Below are positions 1-10,398 of a DNA stretch of 34,069 bases, piece after piece. The position numbers were made by a program, and so were the translations under genes. How positions within the stretch are numbered: position 1 is the first letter of the stretch; the number at the start of each line of letters is the position of its first letter. The notes under the pieces were generated by a model that saw only the letters and a list, made by a program, of their open reading frames with translations, ran no database searches and was not told the origin of the DNA. The DNA is from Comamonadaceae bacterium (GTDB lineage Bacteria > Pseudomonadota > Gammaproteobacteria > Burkholderiales > Burkholderiaceae_C). The DNA lies in the NCBI GenBank assembly GCA_947447245.1, contig CANFJC010000004.1, forward strand, positions 1 to 34,069, in the 5' to 3' direction.

Positions 1-682
1 AGGGCTCTTCCAACCATGCCAAATCGAGCCCCTCGAAGGCTTTGGCGCGGCGCACCACTTCAGCGCGGTGAAAGCCTTGGTTGGAATCGGTCATGATTTC
101 AAAACCAGGCCCCACCGCATCACGCACAGCCGACAAACGGGCCACATCTTCGCTGACATGTGGCCTGCCAATTTTGATTTTGGCGCCTTTGAAACCATCC
201 GCTTTGGCTTTGAGGGTTTGCTCGACCAATACCTCAGGTGACAATTGCAACCAACCGCCCTCCGTGGTGTACAAAGGCACTTTGCTCTGGGCGCCACCCA
301 ACAATTGCCACAGAGGCAAAGCTTGACTTTGTGCGCGCCAATCCCACAGCGCAGTGTCCACACAAGCCAGCGCCAAGCTGGTCATGGCACCGACTGCCGT
401 GGCATGCGTGTGAAAAAACAAATCTTTCCAAATGGCTTCAATGTGAACGGGATTTTTGCCCAGCAACCGTGGCACCAAATGGTCTTTGAGCAAGGCCACC
501 ACGGAACTGCCGCCAGTGCCAATGGTGTAGGCGTAGCCGGTCGCTTGGATGCCATCGCTGCAAAGCAAAGTGAGCAAGATCGTTTCTTGGGCGACAAAGG
601 CTTGAATGGCGTCGGTGCGCTCGACCTTCGGCGGCAAGTTGACTTGCCGCAAGAGAACGCGATCGATGGTGACTGAAGTCAT
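1..682 (-). CDS. Mandelate racemase/muconate lactonizing enzyme (enolase superfamily) protein, 3' end truncated by the window edge
   Basis: Minus-strand frame opens with ATG at 682 (MTSVTIDRVLLRQVNLPPKVERTDAIQAF...) and stays open to position 1. It contains the MR-subgroup KxK motif (GAKIKIG) and DxN motif (IMTDSNQGF), ending ...FEGLDLAWLEEP. Not in the ORF track because it runs off the edge. Confidence 0.9.
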   Translation of the reverse strand, partial: MTSVTIDRVLLRQVNLPPKVERTDAIQAFVAQETILLTLLCSDGIQATGYAYTIGTGGSSVVALLKDHLVPRLLGKNPVHIEAIWKDLFFHTHATAVGAMTSLALACVDTALWDWRAQSQALPLWQLLGGAQSKVPLYTTEGGWLQLSPEVLVEQTLKAKADGFKGAKIKIGRPHVSEDVARLSAVRDAVGPGFEIMTDSNQGFHRAEVVRRAKAFEGLDLAWLEEP

Positions 683-770
683 GTGGGCGGAAAAATTGTG
701 TGAGAAGAGTTCGGGTTTGTGCGTATCAAAACAGTCTTGACCCTCACTCCGGTTCCATGTGAAGATTGTG

Positions 771-789
771 CAACTGGTCTGACCAATTG
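771..789. promoter_or_regulatory. Candidate FadR/GntR-type operator (CAACTGGTCTGACCAATTG)
   Basis: Core inverted repeat TGGTC-T-GACCA with outer CAA/TTG arms, in the intergenic region between the divergent enolase-family gene and the gntR gene. Confidence 0.6.
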
Positions 790-854
790 TCCAATTCACG
801 TATTCCCTGACTTATTCAACTCACCACCATCATCTTCAGAACCCCTTCGCTTTC

Positions 855-1577
855 ATGTCAGACAGGCCCATCGAACCGCAAAGGCTTTACCGCCAAATTG
901 CCAAACAAATCCAGACGCTCATTTCGTCTGGCGAGTTTGCAGTGGGTTCACGCTTGCCTGCAGAGCGCGACTTGGCCACCCAACTGAGCGTCAGCCGTCC
1001 ATCGGTGCGCGAGGCCCTGATTGCGCTGGAGGTAGAAGGCGTCATTGAGGTGCGCACAGGTTCAGGTATTTACGTCAAATCTTTGGGGCTACGCACCAAG
1101 GGCAAAACGGCCTCTCATCACGCAACTGGCGAGTGGGGTCCCTTGGAAGTGATGCGCGCACGGTTTCTCATTGAAGCTGAAATGGCTGCCTTGGCCGCTC
1201 AGCACGCTACAACCGCCGATCTCAAAGCCATGTCATTGGCCTTTGTGGCCATGCAGAAAGATGCCAAAGCCGGGCGCATGCCGCGTGACAGCGACATTGC
1301 ATTTCACATGGCCATTGCCAATGCCTGCGCCAACAGCGTCATTCAAGACACCCTTGAACGTTATCTGCAAGCCAGAAACGGCCCCTTGTTTGCGCGTCTG
1401 GGTGATTATTTTGAATCGCCAGCCTCTTGGGTTGCTGCCATTGCTGAGCACAAAGAGGTATTGACGGCCATCCAAACACGCAACCCACAGGCTGCTCGCA
1501 AAAGCATGCAAAAGCATTTGCGACAAGCCCATAAACGATTCAGCGCTAGCTGGCGAAGCGCACCTTCCCGATCTTAG
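855..1577 (+). CDS. GntR family transcriptional regulator, FadR subfamily (FCD domain)
   Basis: N-terminal wHTH (LYRQIAKQIQTLISSGEFAVGSRLPAERDLATQLSVSRPSVREALIALEVEGVIEVRTGSGIYV) followed by a helical FCD-like domain. Confidence 0.93.
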   Translation: MSDRPIEPQRLYRQIAKQIQTLISSGEFAVGSRLPAERDLATQLSVSRPSVREALIALEVEGVIEVRTGSGIYVKSLGLRTKGKTASHHATGEWGPLEVMRARFLIEAEMAALAAQHATTADLKAMSLAFVAMQKDAKAGRMPRDSDIAFHMAIANACANSVIQDTLERYLQARNGPLFARLGDYFESPASWVAAIAEHKEVLTAIQTRNPQAARKSMQKHLRQAHKRFSASWRSAPSRS

Positions 1578-1623
1578 TTTTTCGCCAGCAACTCAACATC
1601 TTATCTAACCTCAAGGAGACAAC

Positions 1624-2625
1624 ATGACCACCAAACGAAATGCATTGAAATCGATCGCGACGGCCAGCGCCATTGCGCTGGGCCTTTTAGGCGCCATGGG
1701 CAGCGGCGTTGCGCAAGCGCAAACCAAATTGAAGTGGGCGCACGTTTACGAATCTTCTGAGCCCTTTCACACCTCTTCGGTGTGGGCCGCAGAAGAATTT
1801 AAAAAACGCACCAACGGCAAGTTTGAAATTCAAGTCTTCCCAGCCTCCAGCTTGGGCAAAGAAAGCGACATCAACCAAGGCCTGCAACTGGGCACCGTGG
1901 ACATCATCCTGACCGGCGCTTCCTTTGCCGCCAACGCCTATCCACGCTTGGCGGTCAACTACTACCCGTTCACATTTCGCGATGCAGACCATGTCCTGAA
2001 ATATGGCAAGAGCGATATTTTCAAGGAACTGGCGGAGGGCTACAAAAAAGCCACCAACGGCAACACCATCACAGCCATGACTTACTACGGCGTGCGCCAC
2101 TCCACCAGCAACAAACCTTTCAAAAATTGTGACGAAATGAAGGGCCTGAAAATGCGCGTACCTGACGCACCGGCCTACACCGCATTGCCCAGGGCCTGCG
2201 GCGCCAACCCCACCCCCATTGCTTTTGCTGAAGTTTATTTGGCATTGCAAAACGGCACAGTGGACGCACAAGAAAACCCACTGCCCACCATTGAAGCCAA
2301 GAAGTTTTATGAAGTGCAAAAGCACATCATCCTGACCGGCCACATTGCCGACGCATTGCTCACCGTGGTGGCCCCTGGCGCCTTGAGCAAAATGACCCCT
2401 GCTGAGCAAAAAATCTTGGGCGAAGTCACGCAAGAAGCAGCGGACAGAGCCAGCGCTCAAATCCGCAAACGTGAAGTCGAGCTGGTCGAAGAATTCAAGA
2501 AGAAAGGCATCAACATCATCAATGTCGACCGCAATGACTTTCAGCAACGCGTCCTCAAAGCGATTGACTTTCCTTCTATGAAATTAGACAAGAAAGACTG
2601 GGACCGCGTGGTTTCCATCAAGTAA
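1624..2625 (+). CDS. TRAP transporter substrate-binding protein, DctP family
   Basis: Signal peptide, then LKWAHVYESSEPFHTSSVWAAEEFKKRTNGKFEIQVFPASSLGKESDINQGLQLGTVDI; ligand-site segment LKMRVPDAP and VDAQENPLPTI. Confidence 0.95.
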   Translation: MTTKRNALKSIATASAIALGLLGAMGSGVAQAQTKLKWAHVYESSEPFHTSSVWAAEEFKKRTNGKFEIQVFPASSLGKESDINQGLQLGTVDIILTGASFAANAYPRLAVNYYPFTFRDADHVLKYGKSDIFKELAEGYKKATNGNTITAMTYYGVRHSTSNKPFKNCDEMKGLKMRVPDAPAYTALPRACGANPTPIAFAEVYLALQNGTVDAQENPLPTIEAKKFYEVQKHIILTGHIADALLTVVAPGALSKMTPAEQKILGEVTQEAADRASAQIRKREVELVEEFKKKGINIINVDRNDFQQRVLKAIDFPSMKLDKKDWDRVVSIK

Positions 2626-2630
2626 GACAC

Positions 2631-3197
2631 ATGTCCACCATTGACGACATGCCCCGTGTGATGGGCGAAGACGGAGAGTTCCACGCGCAAGACGAAGCGG
2701 TGGACCTCTCCGGCACACCGATTGAAGCCTGGGTTGCACTGGGCTTTTTTTGGCTTTTGGCTGTCACGGTTTTCTACCAATTTTTCACCCGCTATGTGCT
2801 GAACAATTCAGCCTCGTGGACCGAGGAAATTGCTCGCTACTTGCTGATTGCCACCGTGTTCACGGGCGCCACCATCGGTGTAGCCAAGAACAACCACATC
2901 CAAGTCGATTTTTTCTACCGCTTCATGCCGCGCTGGCTCAGTCGCGCCATGAGTTTGCTTGTCGATGTGTTGCGGGTGGTTTTCTTTGCAACCGCCAGTT
3001 TTTTGACCGTGCAAATGATGGACAAATTGGGCAACTCCAAGATGACCATCGTCGACTTGCCCATGAACTGGGTGTATGGCGTGTGTTTGTTCGGTTTTGT
3101 CGCCATGTGTCTGCGCGCTGTTTGGGTTTTGAAAATTCACTGGCAACGCGGTTACACCGTTTTAGAGCGTCCCGAATCTGTCATGAGCGACCGCTGA
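2631..3197 (+). CDS. TRAP transporter small permease, DctQ family
   Basis: Four predicted TM segments; FFTRYVLNNSASWTEEIARYLLIATVFTGATIGVAKNNHIQVDFF is typical of DctQ. Sits between dctP and dctM. Confidence 0.92.
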   Translation: MSTIDDMPRVMGEDGEFHAQDEAVDLSGTPIEAWVALGFFWLLAVTVFYQFFTRYVLNNSASWTEEIARYLLIATVFTGATIGVAKNNHIQVDFFYRFMPRWLSRAMSLLVDVLRVVFFATASFLTVQMMDKLGNSKMTIVDLPMNWVYGVCLFGFVAMCLRAVWVLKIHWQRGYTVLERPESVMSDR

Positions 3198-3224
3198 TGA
3201 AGCGCTTTACCCTTTAAGGCTTGC

Positions 3225-4619
3225 ATGCTGAAAATTATCTTTTTGTTACTCATGAGCGGCGGCATCCCGGTGGCCATTGCCATGGCTGGTGCCTCGCTCA
3301 TCTACCTGTTTACCCACGACAGTTCGCCCCCGCTGGTGGTGATTCACCGCATGATTTCGGGCATCGACAGCTTTCCCCTGTTGGCGGTTCCCTTCTTCAT
3401 TTTGGCCGGCAATTTGATGAACAACGCGGGCATCACCAACCGCATCTACAACTACGCTTTGGCCTTGGTCGGTTGGCTCAAAGGCGGTCTAGGCCATGTC
3501 AATGTGGTTGGCTCGGTGGTGTTTGCCGGCATGAGTGGCACCGCCATCGCTGACGCCGCGGGCTTGGGCACCATCGAAATCAAAGCCATGAAAGACCATG
3601 GCTACAGCACTGAATTTGCAGTTGGCGTAACAGCGGCATCGGCTACCTTGGGACCCATCATTCCGCCGAGCTTGCCCTTTGTGATCTACGGCATGATGGC
3701 CAATGTGTCGGTGGGCTCTTTGTTCTTGGCTGGCATCTTGCCCGGCGTGTTGATGGCCCTGTTGATGATGGCCACCGTGGCTTACTTTGCTCATAAAAAC
3801 AATTGGGGCGCCGATACCAAGTTCAGTTGGCCGCGCGTGCTCAAAGCGCTGGCCGAGACCGCGGTGGTGGCGGGCTGGCCCTTGCTGGTGTGGTGGCTGA
3901 TTCAAGGCCTTGGCCTGCACCCGCAGTGGACGGTGTTGGGCGCTTTGGTCTTGCTGTTTGCTGCCGATAAAATTTTTGATTTTCAGGCTGTGCTGCCCAT
4001 CATGACGCCGGTGCTGTTGATTGGCGGCATGACCACCGGCGTCTTCACGCCCACTGAAGGGGCCATTGCCGCTTGCGTATGGGCTTTGATTCTGGGCTTT
4101 TTTTGGTACCGCACCTTGAACTTGAAAATGTTCGTCAAGGTTTGCTTGGACACCGTAGAGACCACCGCAACGGTGTTGTTCATTGTGGCGGCTGCCAGCA
4201 TATTTGGTTGGATGCTCACGGCCACCGGCGTGACAGCGGCCATCGGTGCGTGGGTGCTGGGCTTTACGCAAGAGCCTTGGATGTTTTTATTGCTGGCCAA
4301 TTTGTTGATGCTTTTTGTGGGTTGCTTTTTGGAGCCTACCGCTGCCATCACCATTTTGGTTCCCATCTTGGTTCCTATTTGCCAGAAACTGGGCATTGAC
4401 TTGATTCACTTTGGCTTGGTCATGGTGCTCAATTTGATGATTGGTTTGCTGCACCCCCCTATGGGCATGGTCTTGTTTGTGTTGGCGCGTGTGGCCAATC
4501 TCAGCGTAGAGCGCACCACCATTGCCATCTTGCCCTGGCTCGTGCCTTTGCTGGGCAGCTTGATTGTGATCACCTACGTGCCCAGTGTGGTCTTGTGGTT
4601 GCCTCGTTTGGTTTATTAA
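3225..4619 (+). CDS. TRAP transporter large permease, DctM family
   Basis: Polytopic membrane protein; GGLGHVNVVGSVVFAGMSGTAIADAAGLGTIEIKAM and ATLGPIIPPSLPFVIYGMMANVSVGSLFLAGILPG are DctM signatures. Confidence 0.95.
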   Translation: MLKIIFLLLMSGGIPVAIAMAGASLIYLFTHDSSPPLVVIHRMISGIDSFPLLAVPFFILAGNLMNNAGITNRIYNYALALVGWLKGGLGHVNVVGSVVFAGMSGTAIADAAGLGTIEIKAMKDHGYSTEFAVGVTAASATLGPIIPPSLPFVIYGMMANVSVGSLFLAGILPGVLMALLMMATVAYFAHKNNWGADTKFSWPRVLKALAETAVVAGWPLLVWWLIQGLGLHPQWTVLGALVLLFAADKIFDFQAVLPIMTPVLLIGGMTTGVFTPTEGAIAACVWALILGFFWYRTLNLKMFVKVCLDTVETTATVLFIVAAASIFGWMLTATGVTAAIGAWVLGFTQEPWMFLLLANLLMLFVGCFLEPTAAITILVPILVPICQKLGIDLIHFGLVMVLNLMIGLLHPPMGMVLFVLARVANLSVERTTIAILPWLVPLLGSLIVITYVPSVVLWLPRLVY

Positions 4620-4639
4620 CCGCTTTAACTTTGACACGA

Positions 4640-6166
4640 ATGAATCAATTCATCCAACTCCATCCTGCCGATGACGTCGTCATTGCGCGTGCGCAATTGA
4701 TCAGCGGCTCAACGGTCGCAGGTGTGCCTGTGCGCGGCTTGGTCCCACCCGGACACAAAGTGGCGCTGCATGCCGTGGCTGCTGGCCAAGCCGTGCGGCG
4801 CTACAACCAAATCATTGGCTTTGCCAGCCAAGCCATTGCAGCGGGCGAACATGTGCACACGCACAACTTGAACATGGGCCCAGACAAAGGTCAATTTGAC
4901 CGCGACTATGCGGTGGGCCAAGATGTCAAACCTGAAGCTGCCAAGCTAGACGCCACCTTCATGGGCATCGTTCGCCCCGATGGGCGTGTGGCCACGCGCA
5001 ACTACATTGGTATTTTGTCGACTGTCAATTGTTCGGCCACCGCGGCGCGGGCCATTGCCGATCATTTTTCTCGCCGCAATAACCCTGCAGCTTTGGCCGA
5101 TTTTCCCAATGTCGATGGCGTGGTGGCCTTAACGCACGGCACCGGCTGCGGCATGGCCACGGAAGGGATGGGCATGCAACTGCTGCAGCGCACTTTGACC
5201 GGCTACGCTACGCATGCCAATTTTTGGGGCGCGCTGGTGGTGGGCTTGGGCTGTGAGGCCAATCAGCTCAGCAGTTGGCTAGAACACGGCAGTTTGCGCG
5301 CTGGCGAAAACCTCAAAGTGTTCAACATTCAAGACAGTGGCGGCACACGCCAAACCGTTGAAAAAGGCATTGCACTGGTGCGAGAAATGTTGCCCAAAGC
5401 CAACGCCTATGCGCGCCAGCCTTGCAGTGCAGCGCACATCACGGTGGGCTTGCAATGCGGCGGCTCTGACGGCTATTCGGGCATCAGCGCCAACCCTGCG
5501 CTAGGCGCTGCGGTAGACCTGTTGGTGGCCCACGGCGGCACCGCCATCTTGAGTGAAACACCCGAAATTTATGGCGCGGAGCATTTGCTCACACGGCGTG
5601 CAGTCAAGCCTGAAGTGGCGGCCAAATTGATCGAGCGCATCAAGTGGTGGGAAGACTACACCGCCATGAACGGCGGCGAGATGAACAACAACCCCTCGCC
5701 CGGCAACAAGGCGGGCGGCTTGACCACCATTTTGGAAAAATCTTTGGGCGCTGTGGCCAAAGGCGGCACCAGCAATTTGCAAGCGGTTTATGAATACGCT
5801 GAACCCGTCAACACGCATGGCTTTGTCTACATGGACACCCCTGGCTACGACCCCGTCAGCGCGACAGGTCAAGTGGCCGGTGGTGCCAATCTGATTTGCT
5901 TCACCACGGGTCGTGGTAGCGCATATGGCTGTGCACCCTCCCCCAGTTTGAAATTTTCTACCAACTCTGCGTTGTGGAAAAAACAATCGGACGACATCGA
6001 CCTGAACTGCGGCGAGATTGTCGACGGCAGCAGCAGCGTTGCTGAAATGGGTCAGCGCATTTTCGACATGATTTTGAAAGCAGCCTCTGGCGAACCCACC
6101 AAGAGCGAACAACATGGCTACGGGCAAAATGAGTTTGTGCCTTGGCAAGTTGGCGCGGTCATGTAA
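4640..6166 (+). CDS. UxaA family altronate/galactarate-type dehydratase (SAF domain plus dehydratase domain)
   Basis: Likely start MNQFIQLHPADDVV at 4640 (the track ORF begins upstream inside dctM). Motifs GTGCGMATEGMGMQLLQRTL, GLGCEANQ, LQCGGSDGYSGISANPALG. Confidence 0.88.
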   Translation: MNQFIQLHPADDVVIARAQLISGSTVAGVPVRGLVPPGHKVALHAVAAGQAVRRYNQIIGFASQAIAAGEHVHTHNLNMGPDKGQFDRDYAVGQDVKPEAAKLDATFMGIVRPDGRVATRNYIGILSTVNCSATAARAIADHFSRRNNPAALADFPNVDGVVALTHGTGCGMATEGMGMQLLQRTLTGYATHANFWGALVVGLGCEANQLSSWLEHGSLRAGENLKVFNIQDSGGTRQTVEKGIALVREMLPKANAYARQPCSAAHITVGLQCGGSDGYSGISANPALGAAVDLLVAHGGTAILSETPEIYGAEHLLTRRAVKPEVAAKLIERIKWWEDYTAMNGGEMNNNPSPGNKAGGLTTILEKSLGAVAKGGTSNLQAVYEYAEPVNTHGFVYMDTPGYDPVSATGQVAGGANLICFTTGRGSAYGCAPSPSLKFSTNSALWKKQSDDIDLNCGEIVDGSSSVAEMGQRIFDMILKAASGEPTKSEQHGYGQNEFVPWQVGAVM

Positions 6167-6181
6167 TTTGAAAGTTTACTT

Positions 6182-7240
6182 ATGAGTCATTGCGTTCCAG
6201 CAGATCAACTGCGTCAACAAATTAGCCACATCATTCAAATGGCTGGCAGTGAAGTGGCCGAAGCTGAACAAGTGGCCGCCAATTTGGTCATGGCCAACTT
6301 AAGTGGCCATGACTCGCATGGTGTGGGCATGGTGCCGCGCTATGTCGACGCGGTGCTTGAAGGTGGCCTGAGCCCCAACACCGGCGTCAAAGTGGTGCTC
6401 GATACGGGCCCACTGCTCAACTTAGATGGCCAACGTGGCTACGGTCAAATCACGGGCGTGCAAGCCATGCAAATGGGCGTTGAACGCGCCAAGCAACATG
6501 GTGTGTGCACTGTGGCGCTCAGTCGCTCGCATCACTTGGGCCGCATTGGTCACTTTGCAGAAATGGCAGTGGCGCAAGGTTTGGTATCGATGCATTTTGT
6601 CAACGTGTTGTCACGACCCGTCGTAGCGCCTTTTGGCGGTGGCGATGGCCGCTTTGGCACCAATCCCTGCTGTATCGGCGTGCCCATGGGCAATCGCCCG
6701 CCCTTCGTGCTTGACTTTGCCACCAGCCGTGTGGCCCAAGGCAAGATGCGTGTGGCGCACAACAAAGGCGAGCAAGTACCCAACGGTTATTTGATCGATG
6801 AAAACGGTCACCCCACCAACGATCCGGGTGTGGTGGTGGTGCCGCAATCCAATGGCTTGTATGGCGCCCTCATGACCTTTGGTGAACACAAAGGTTTTGG
6901 CATGGCCATGGCCTGCGAATTGTTGGGTGGTGCCCTCACAGGCGGCGACACGTGGCACCGTGAAGCCGATCACAAACGCGCCGTCTTAAATGGCATGCTG
7001 GTCATGCTGATTGACCCCGTTCGCTTGGGCACGCAAGCTTCCTTTGAAAAAGAAGCCTTGGCGTTTGAAGATTGGTTGCGCAAAAGTCCAGATGCGCCAG
7101 GCACTTCAGGTGTGCTGACAGCCGGCGAACCCGAGCGTGCCGCGCGCGCCGAGCGTGTGAAAAATGGCATATGGATTGACGACGCCACTTGGGCCGAAAT
7201 TCAGGCTTCAGAAGACAAGCTGAAAAAACGGCATGCCTGA
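6182..7240 (+). CDS. Ldh family (type 2 malate/L-lactate/ureidoglycolate dehydrogenase-like) oxidoreductase
   Basis: ANLSGHDSHGVGMVPRYVDAV, SRSHHLGRIGHFAEMAV, GTNPCCIGVPMG and GEHKGFGMAMACELLGGALTG are Ldh2-family signatures. Confidence 0.93.
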   Translation: MSHCVPADQLRQQISHIIQMAGSEVAEAEQVAANLVMANLSGHDSHGVGMVPRYVDAVLEGGLSPNTGVKVVLDTGPLLNLDGQRGYGQITGVQAMQMGVERAKQHGVCTVALSRSHHLGRIGHFAEMAVAQGLVSMHFVNVLSRPVVAPFGGGDGRFGTNPCCIGVPMGNRPPFVLDFATSRVAQGKMRVAHNKGEQVPNGYLIDENGHPTNDPGVVVVPQSNGLYGALMTFGEHKGFGMAMACELLGGALTGGDTWHREADHKRAVLNGMLVMLIDPVRLGTQASFEKEALAFEDWLRKSPDAPGTSGVLTAGEPERAARAERVKNGIWIDDATWAEIQASEDKLKKRHA

Positions 7241-8645
7241 ACTGAAGCTCTCGCGCGCCACGCTGCCCCTGGTTTCCAAGTCTGTTCAAACACCGGCCTA
7301 CGCGCCAAATTCTGCCCAGCCGGGTGTGCTGCATTTGGGCTTAGGCGCGTTTCACCGCGCGCACCAAGCCATGGTGTTCGATCAGCTGCTTCGAGAAGGC
7401 GATATGCGCTGGGGCATTCATGGCGTGGGCATGACCCAACCGGGACTTGTGAACAAACTGCGCGCACAAGACGGCTTGTATGCGGTGCGCGTGGCAGGTG
7501 CAACAGGCATTGAATGGAACGTGCCAGGTGCACTTTGGCAAACCAGCGTGGCCACCACCGAACGCCAGAATGTCTTGAACGCCATTGCCGCTCCAAGCAC
7601 CCGTTGGATCACACTCACTGTGACGGAAAAAGGCTACACACCCGCCTTGGCGCAATTGCTGATTGACGGCTTGAGTTTGCGCCATGCTGCAGGCCTAACT
7701 GGCCTCACCATTGCGTCGTGTGACAATTTGCAAGGCAATGGCCACAAACTCAAAGCCATCATTCATGCCGCGTCCACCACTCAAGATGCAGAGCTTGTGA
7801 AATGGATCGAGACTCATTGCGCCTTTCCTTGCAGCATGGTTGATCGCATCGTGCCTGCGGCCACCGATGAAGTGGCATCGGCCGCCAAAGCGGCACTGGG
7901 CATGCAAGACGAATGCGCCCTGAGCACCGAAACATTTTGGGAATGGGTCATTGAAGACAACTTCGTTGACCCCAGCGACGCAGCACTGCTGTGCAAGTGC
8001 GGCGTTCGAGTCACCTCACAAGTGCACAGTTATGAAGAGGCCAAGTTGCGCATGCTGAACGGCAGTCATTCGGCCATGGCACTCATGGGAGCTGTCACTG
8101 GCAGAGCCCACATTGCCGACTGCATTGGTGCGCATCACATTCGTGAGTTTGTCTACCGCCTCATGACAAGTGAAGTGGCGCCGCATTTAAGTCGTACCGA
8201 TTGGGCCGAGTACCGTGATGCATTGATCCAACGTTTTGGCAATCCCTTTTTAAAACACAGTGTGCATCAAATTGCCACTGACAGTTCCCAAAAAATACCG
8301 CAGCGCTGGCCGCCTTCTGTACTGGGCCAAATTGCCAAGGGTGAATCGTTTGAAAACCATGCACTTGCAGCCGCTGTTTTTTTGCGCTACACCTTGGGCG
8401 TAGACGAAAAAGGCCAAGCCTATGCTTTGAACGATCCGCAAGCAGAGAGCTTGAAGGCCATCGGCGCTGCGCAAGTGGCCACACCCGCAGCGTGCGTTCA
8501 GGCATTGCTGAGTCGCGAAGACTTGTGGGGTTCAGAATTGCCGCAGTCCAATGAATGGCATGAGCGGGTCACGTATTGGCACCATCAAGTTTTGCATTTG
8601 GGCGTTGATGGCACCCTTCAATTTTTTCTCACACTAGACGCCTAA
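7233..8645 (+). CDS. Mannitol dehydrogenase family protein (fructuronate/tagaturonate reductase-like)
   Basis: LHLGLGAFHRAHQAMVFDQLL (NAD-binding), VTEKGY, and the family motif KLRMLNGSHSAMALMG. Overlaps the upstream gene by 8 nt. Confidence 0.9.
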   Translation: MPELKLSRATLPLVSKSVQTPAYAPNSAQPGVLHLGLGAFHRAHQAMVFDQLLREGDMRWGIHGVGMTQPGLVNKLRAQDGLYAVRVAGATGIEWNVPGALWQTSVATTERQNVLNAIAAPSTRWITLTVTEKGYTPALAQLLIDGLSLRHAAGLTGLTIASCDNLQGNGHKLKAIIHAASTTQDAELVKWIETHCAFPCSMVDRIVPAATDEVASAAKAALGMQDECALSTETFWEWVIEDNFVDPSDAALLCKCGVRVTSQVHSYEEAKLRMLNGSHSAMALMGAVTGRAHIADCIGAHHIREFVYRLMTSEVAPHLSRTDWAEYRDALIQRFGNPFLKHSVHQIATDSSQKIPQRWPPSVLGQIAKGESFENHALAAAVFLRYTLGVDEKGQAYALNDPQAESLKAIGAAQVATPAACVQALLSREDLWGSELPQSNEWHERVTYWHHQVLHLGVDGTLQFFLTLDA

Positions 8646-8730
8646 GTTGTCCGCCTTTTCATCTGACCTCTCTTCAGTCATCGCATGAAAATCGCTGCAA
8701 CACGTCTGCGCTTTTTGGGGCTGGTAAAGT

Positions 8731-9372
8731 TTAGAGAACGCGCGCCAAGGAAGCCTGCAAATTCTCAGAAGGCAAACGCTTAAAGCCCGAGCGCGCAAAG
8801 CGTTGCATGCGGCCCATCATGAAGGCCACCAACAAAGACGCTGTCACTTGCGCATCCACCGTGGGTGTCTCGCTTTGAGGTCCACCATCGCGCAATGATT
8901 GCTTGAACGCGCTTTCAAGTTTGTCGAACAACAAGTTCATGCGCTCTTGCAGTCGCTCATTTTCAAACACCAAAGCATCGCCGGTCATGACGCGTGCCAT
9001 GCCAGGGTTCTTTTCTGCAAATTGAAGAATGAGCGCAATGGTGCGCGCCACTTGCGCAGGGCCTGCAGGCTCGCGGTCGGCAATTTGACGCACAAACGCA
9101 AACACCGATTGCTCGACAAAATCAATCAGGCCTTCAAACATTTGCGCTTTGCTGGCGAAGTGACGGTACAAAGCCGCTTCGCTCACACCCAACTTGGCCG
9201 ACAAAGCCGCGGTGGTAATGCGCTCTGCACCAGGCTGCTCCAGCATGCCCGCCAAGGTTTGCAAAATTTGCAGGCGGCGTTCACCGGGCTTGGGGCGTTT
9301 GCGGGTGGGCGCCTCAGGGGCACTCGACGCATCTTGATCTGGCAAATTCTCGGAGTTTGTTTCTGTGTTCAT
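8731..9372 (-). CDS. slmA: Nucleoid occlusion factor SlmA (TetR family)
   Basis: RRLQILQTLAGMLEQPGAERITTAALSAKLGVSEAALYRHFASKAQMFEGLIDFVEQSVF...NPGMARVMTGDALVFENERLQERMNLLFDKLE; located directly downstream of argB. Confidence 0.9.
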   Translation of the reverse strand: MNTETNSENLPDQDASSAPEAPTRKRPKPGERRLQILQTLAGMLEQPGAERITTAALSAKLGVSEAALYRHFASKAQMFEGLIDFVEQSVFAFVRQIADREPAGPAQVARTIALILQFAEKNPGMARVMTGDALVFENERLQERMNLLFDKLESAFKQSLRDGGPQSETPTVDAQVTASLLVAFMMGRMQRFARSGFKRLPSENLQASLARVL

Positions 9373-9385
9373 GAAAATCTCCTGC

Positions 9386-10294
<909 letters not shown>

Positions 10295-10398
10295 TCAAAG
10301 TGGAAACATGCAAGTCAGCGCTTGCTCATGGGATGGAAGGCATCCAGAGCCGTATTGTGAACACTTTTGAGGCTTTGTGCCCCACCCCTGCCCCAAGT

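Noticed and set aside
1687-2547. 286-aa ORF antisense to dctP
   Set aside because: Shadow ORF of a well-conserved gene with biased codon usage; the product has no recognisable domain logic.
3489-4271. 260-aa ORF antisense to dctM, rich in His/Gln/Gly
   Set aside because: Low-complexity antisense of membrane-protein codons; no family resemblance.
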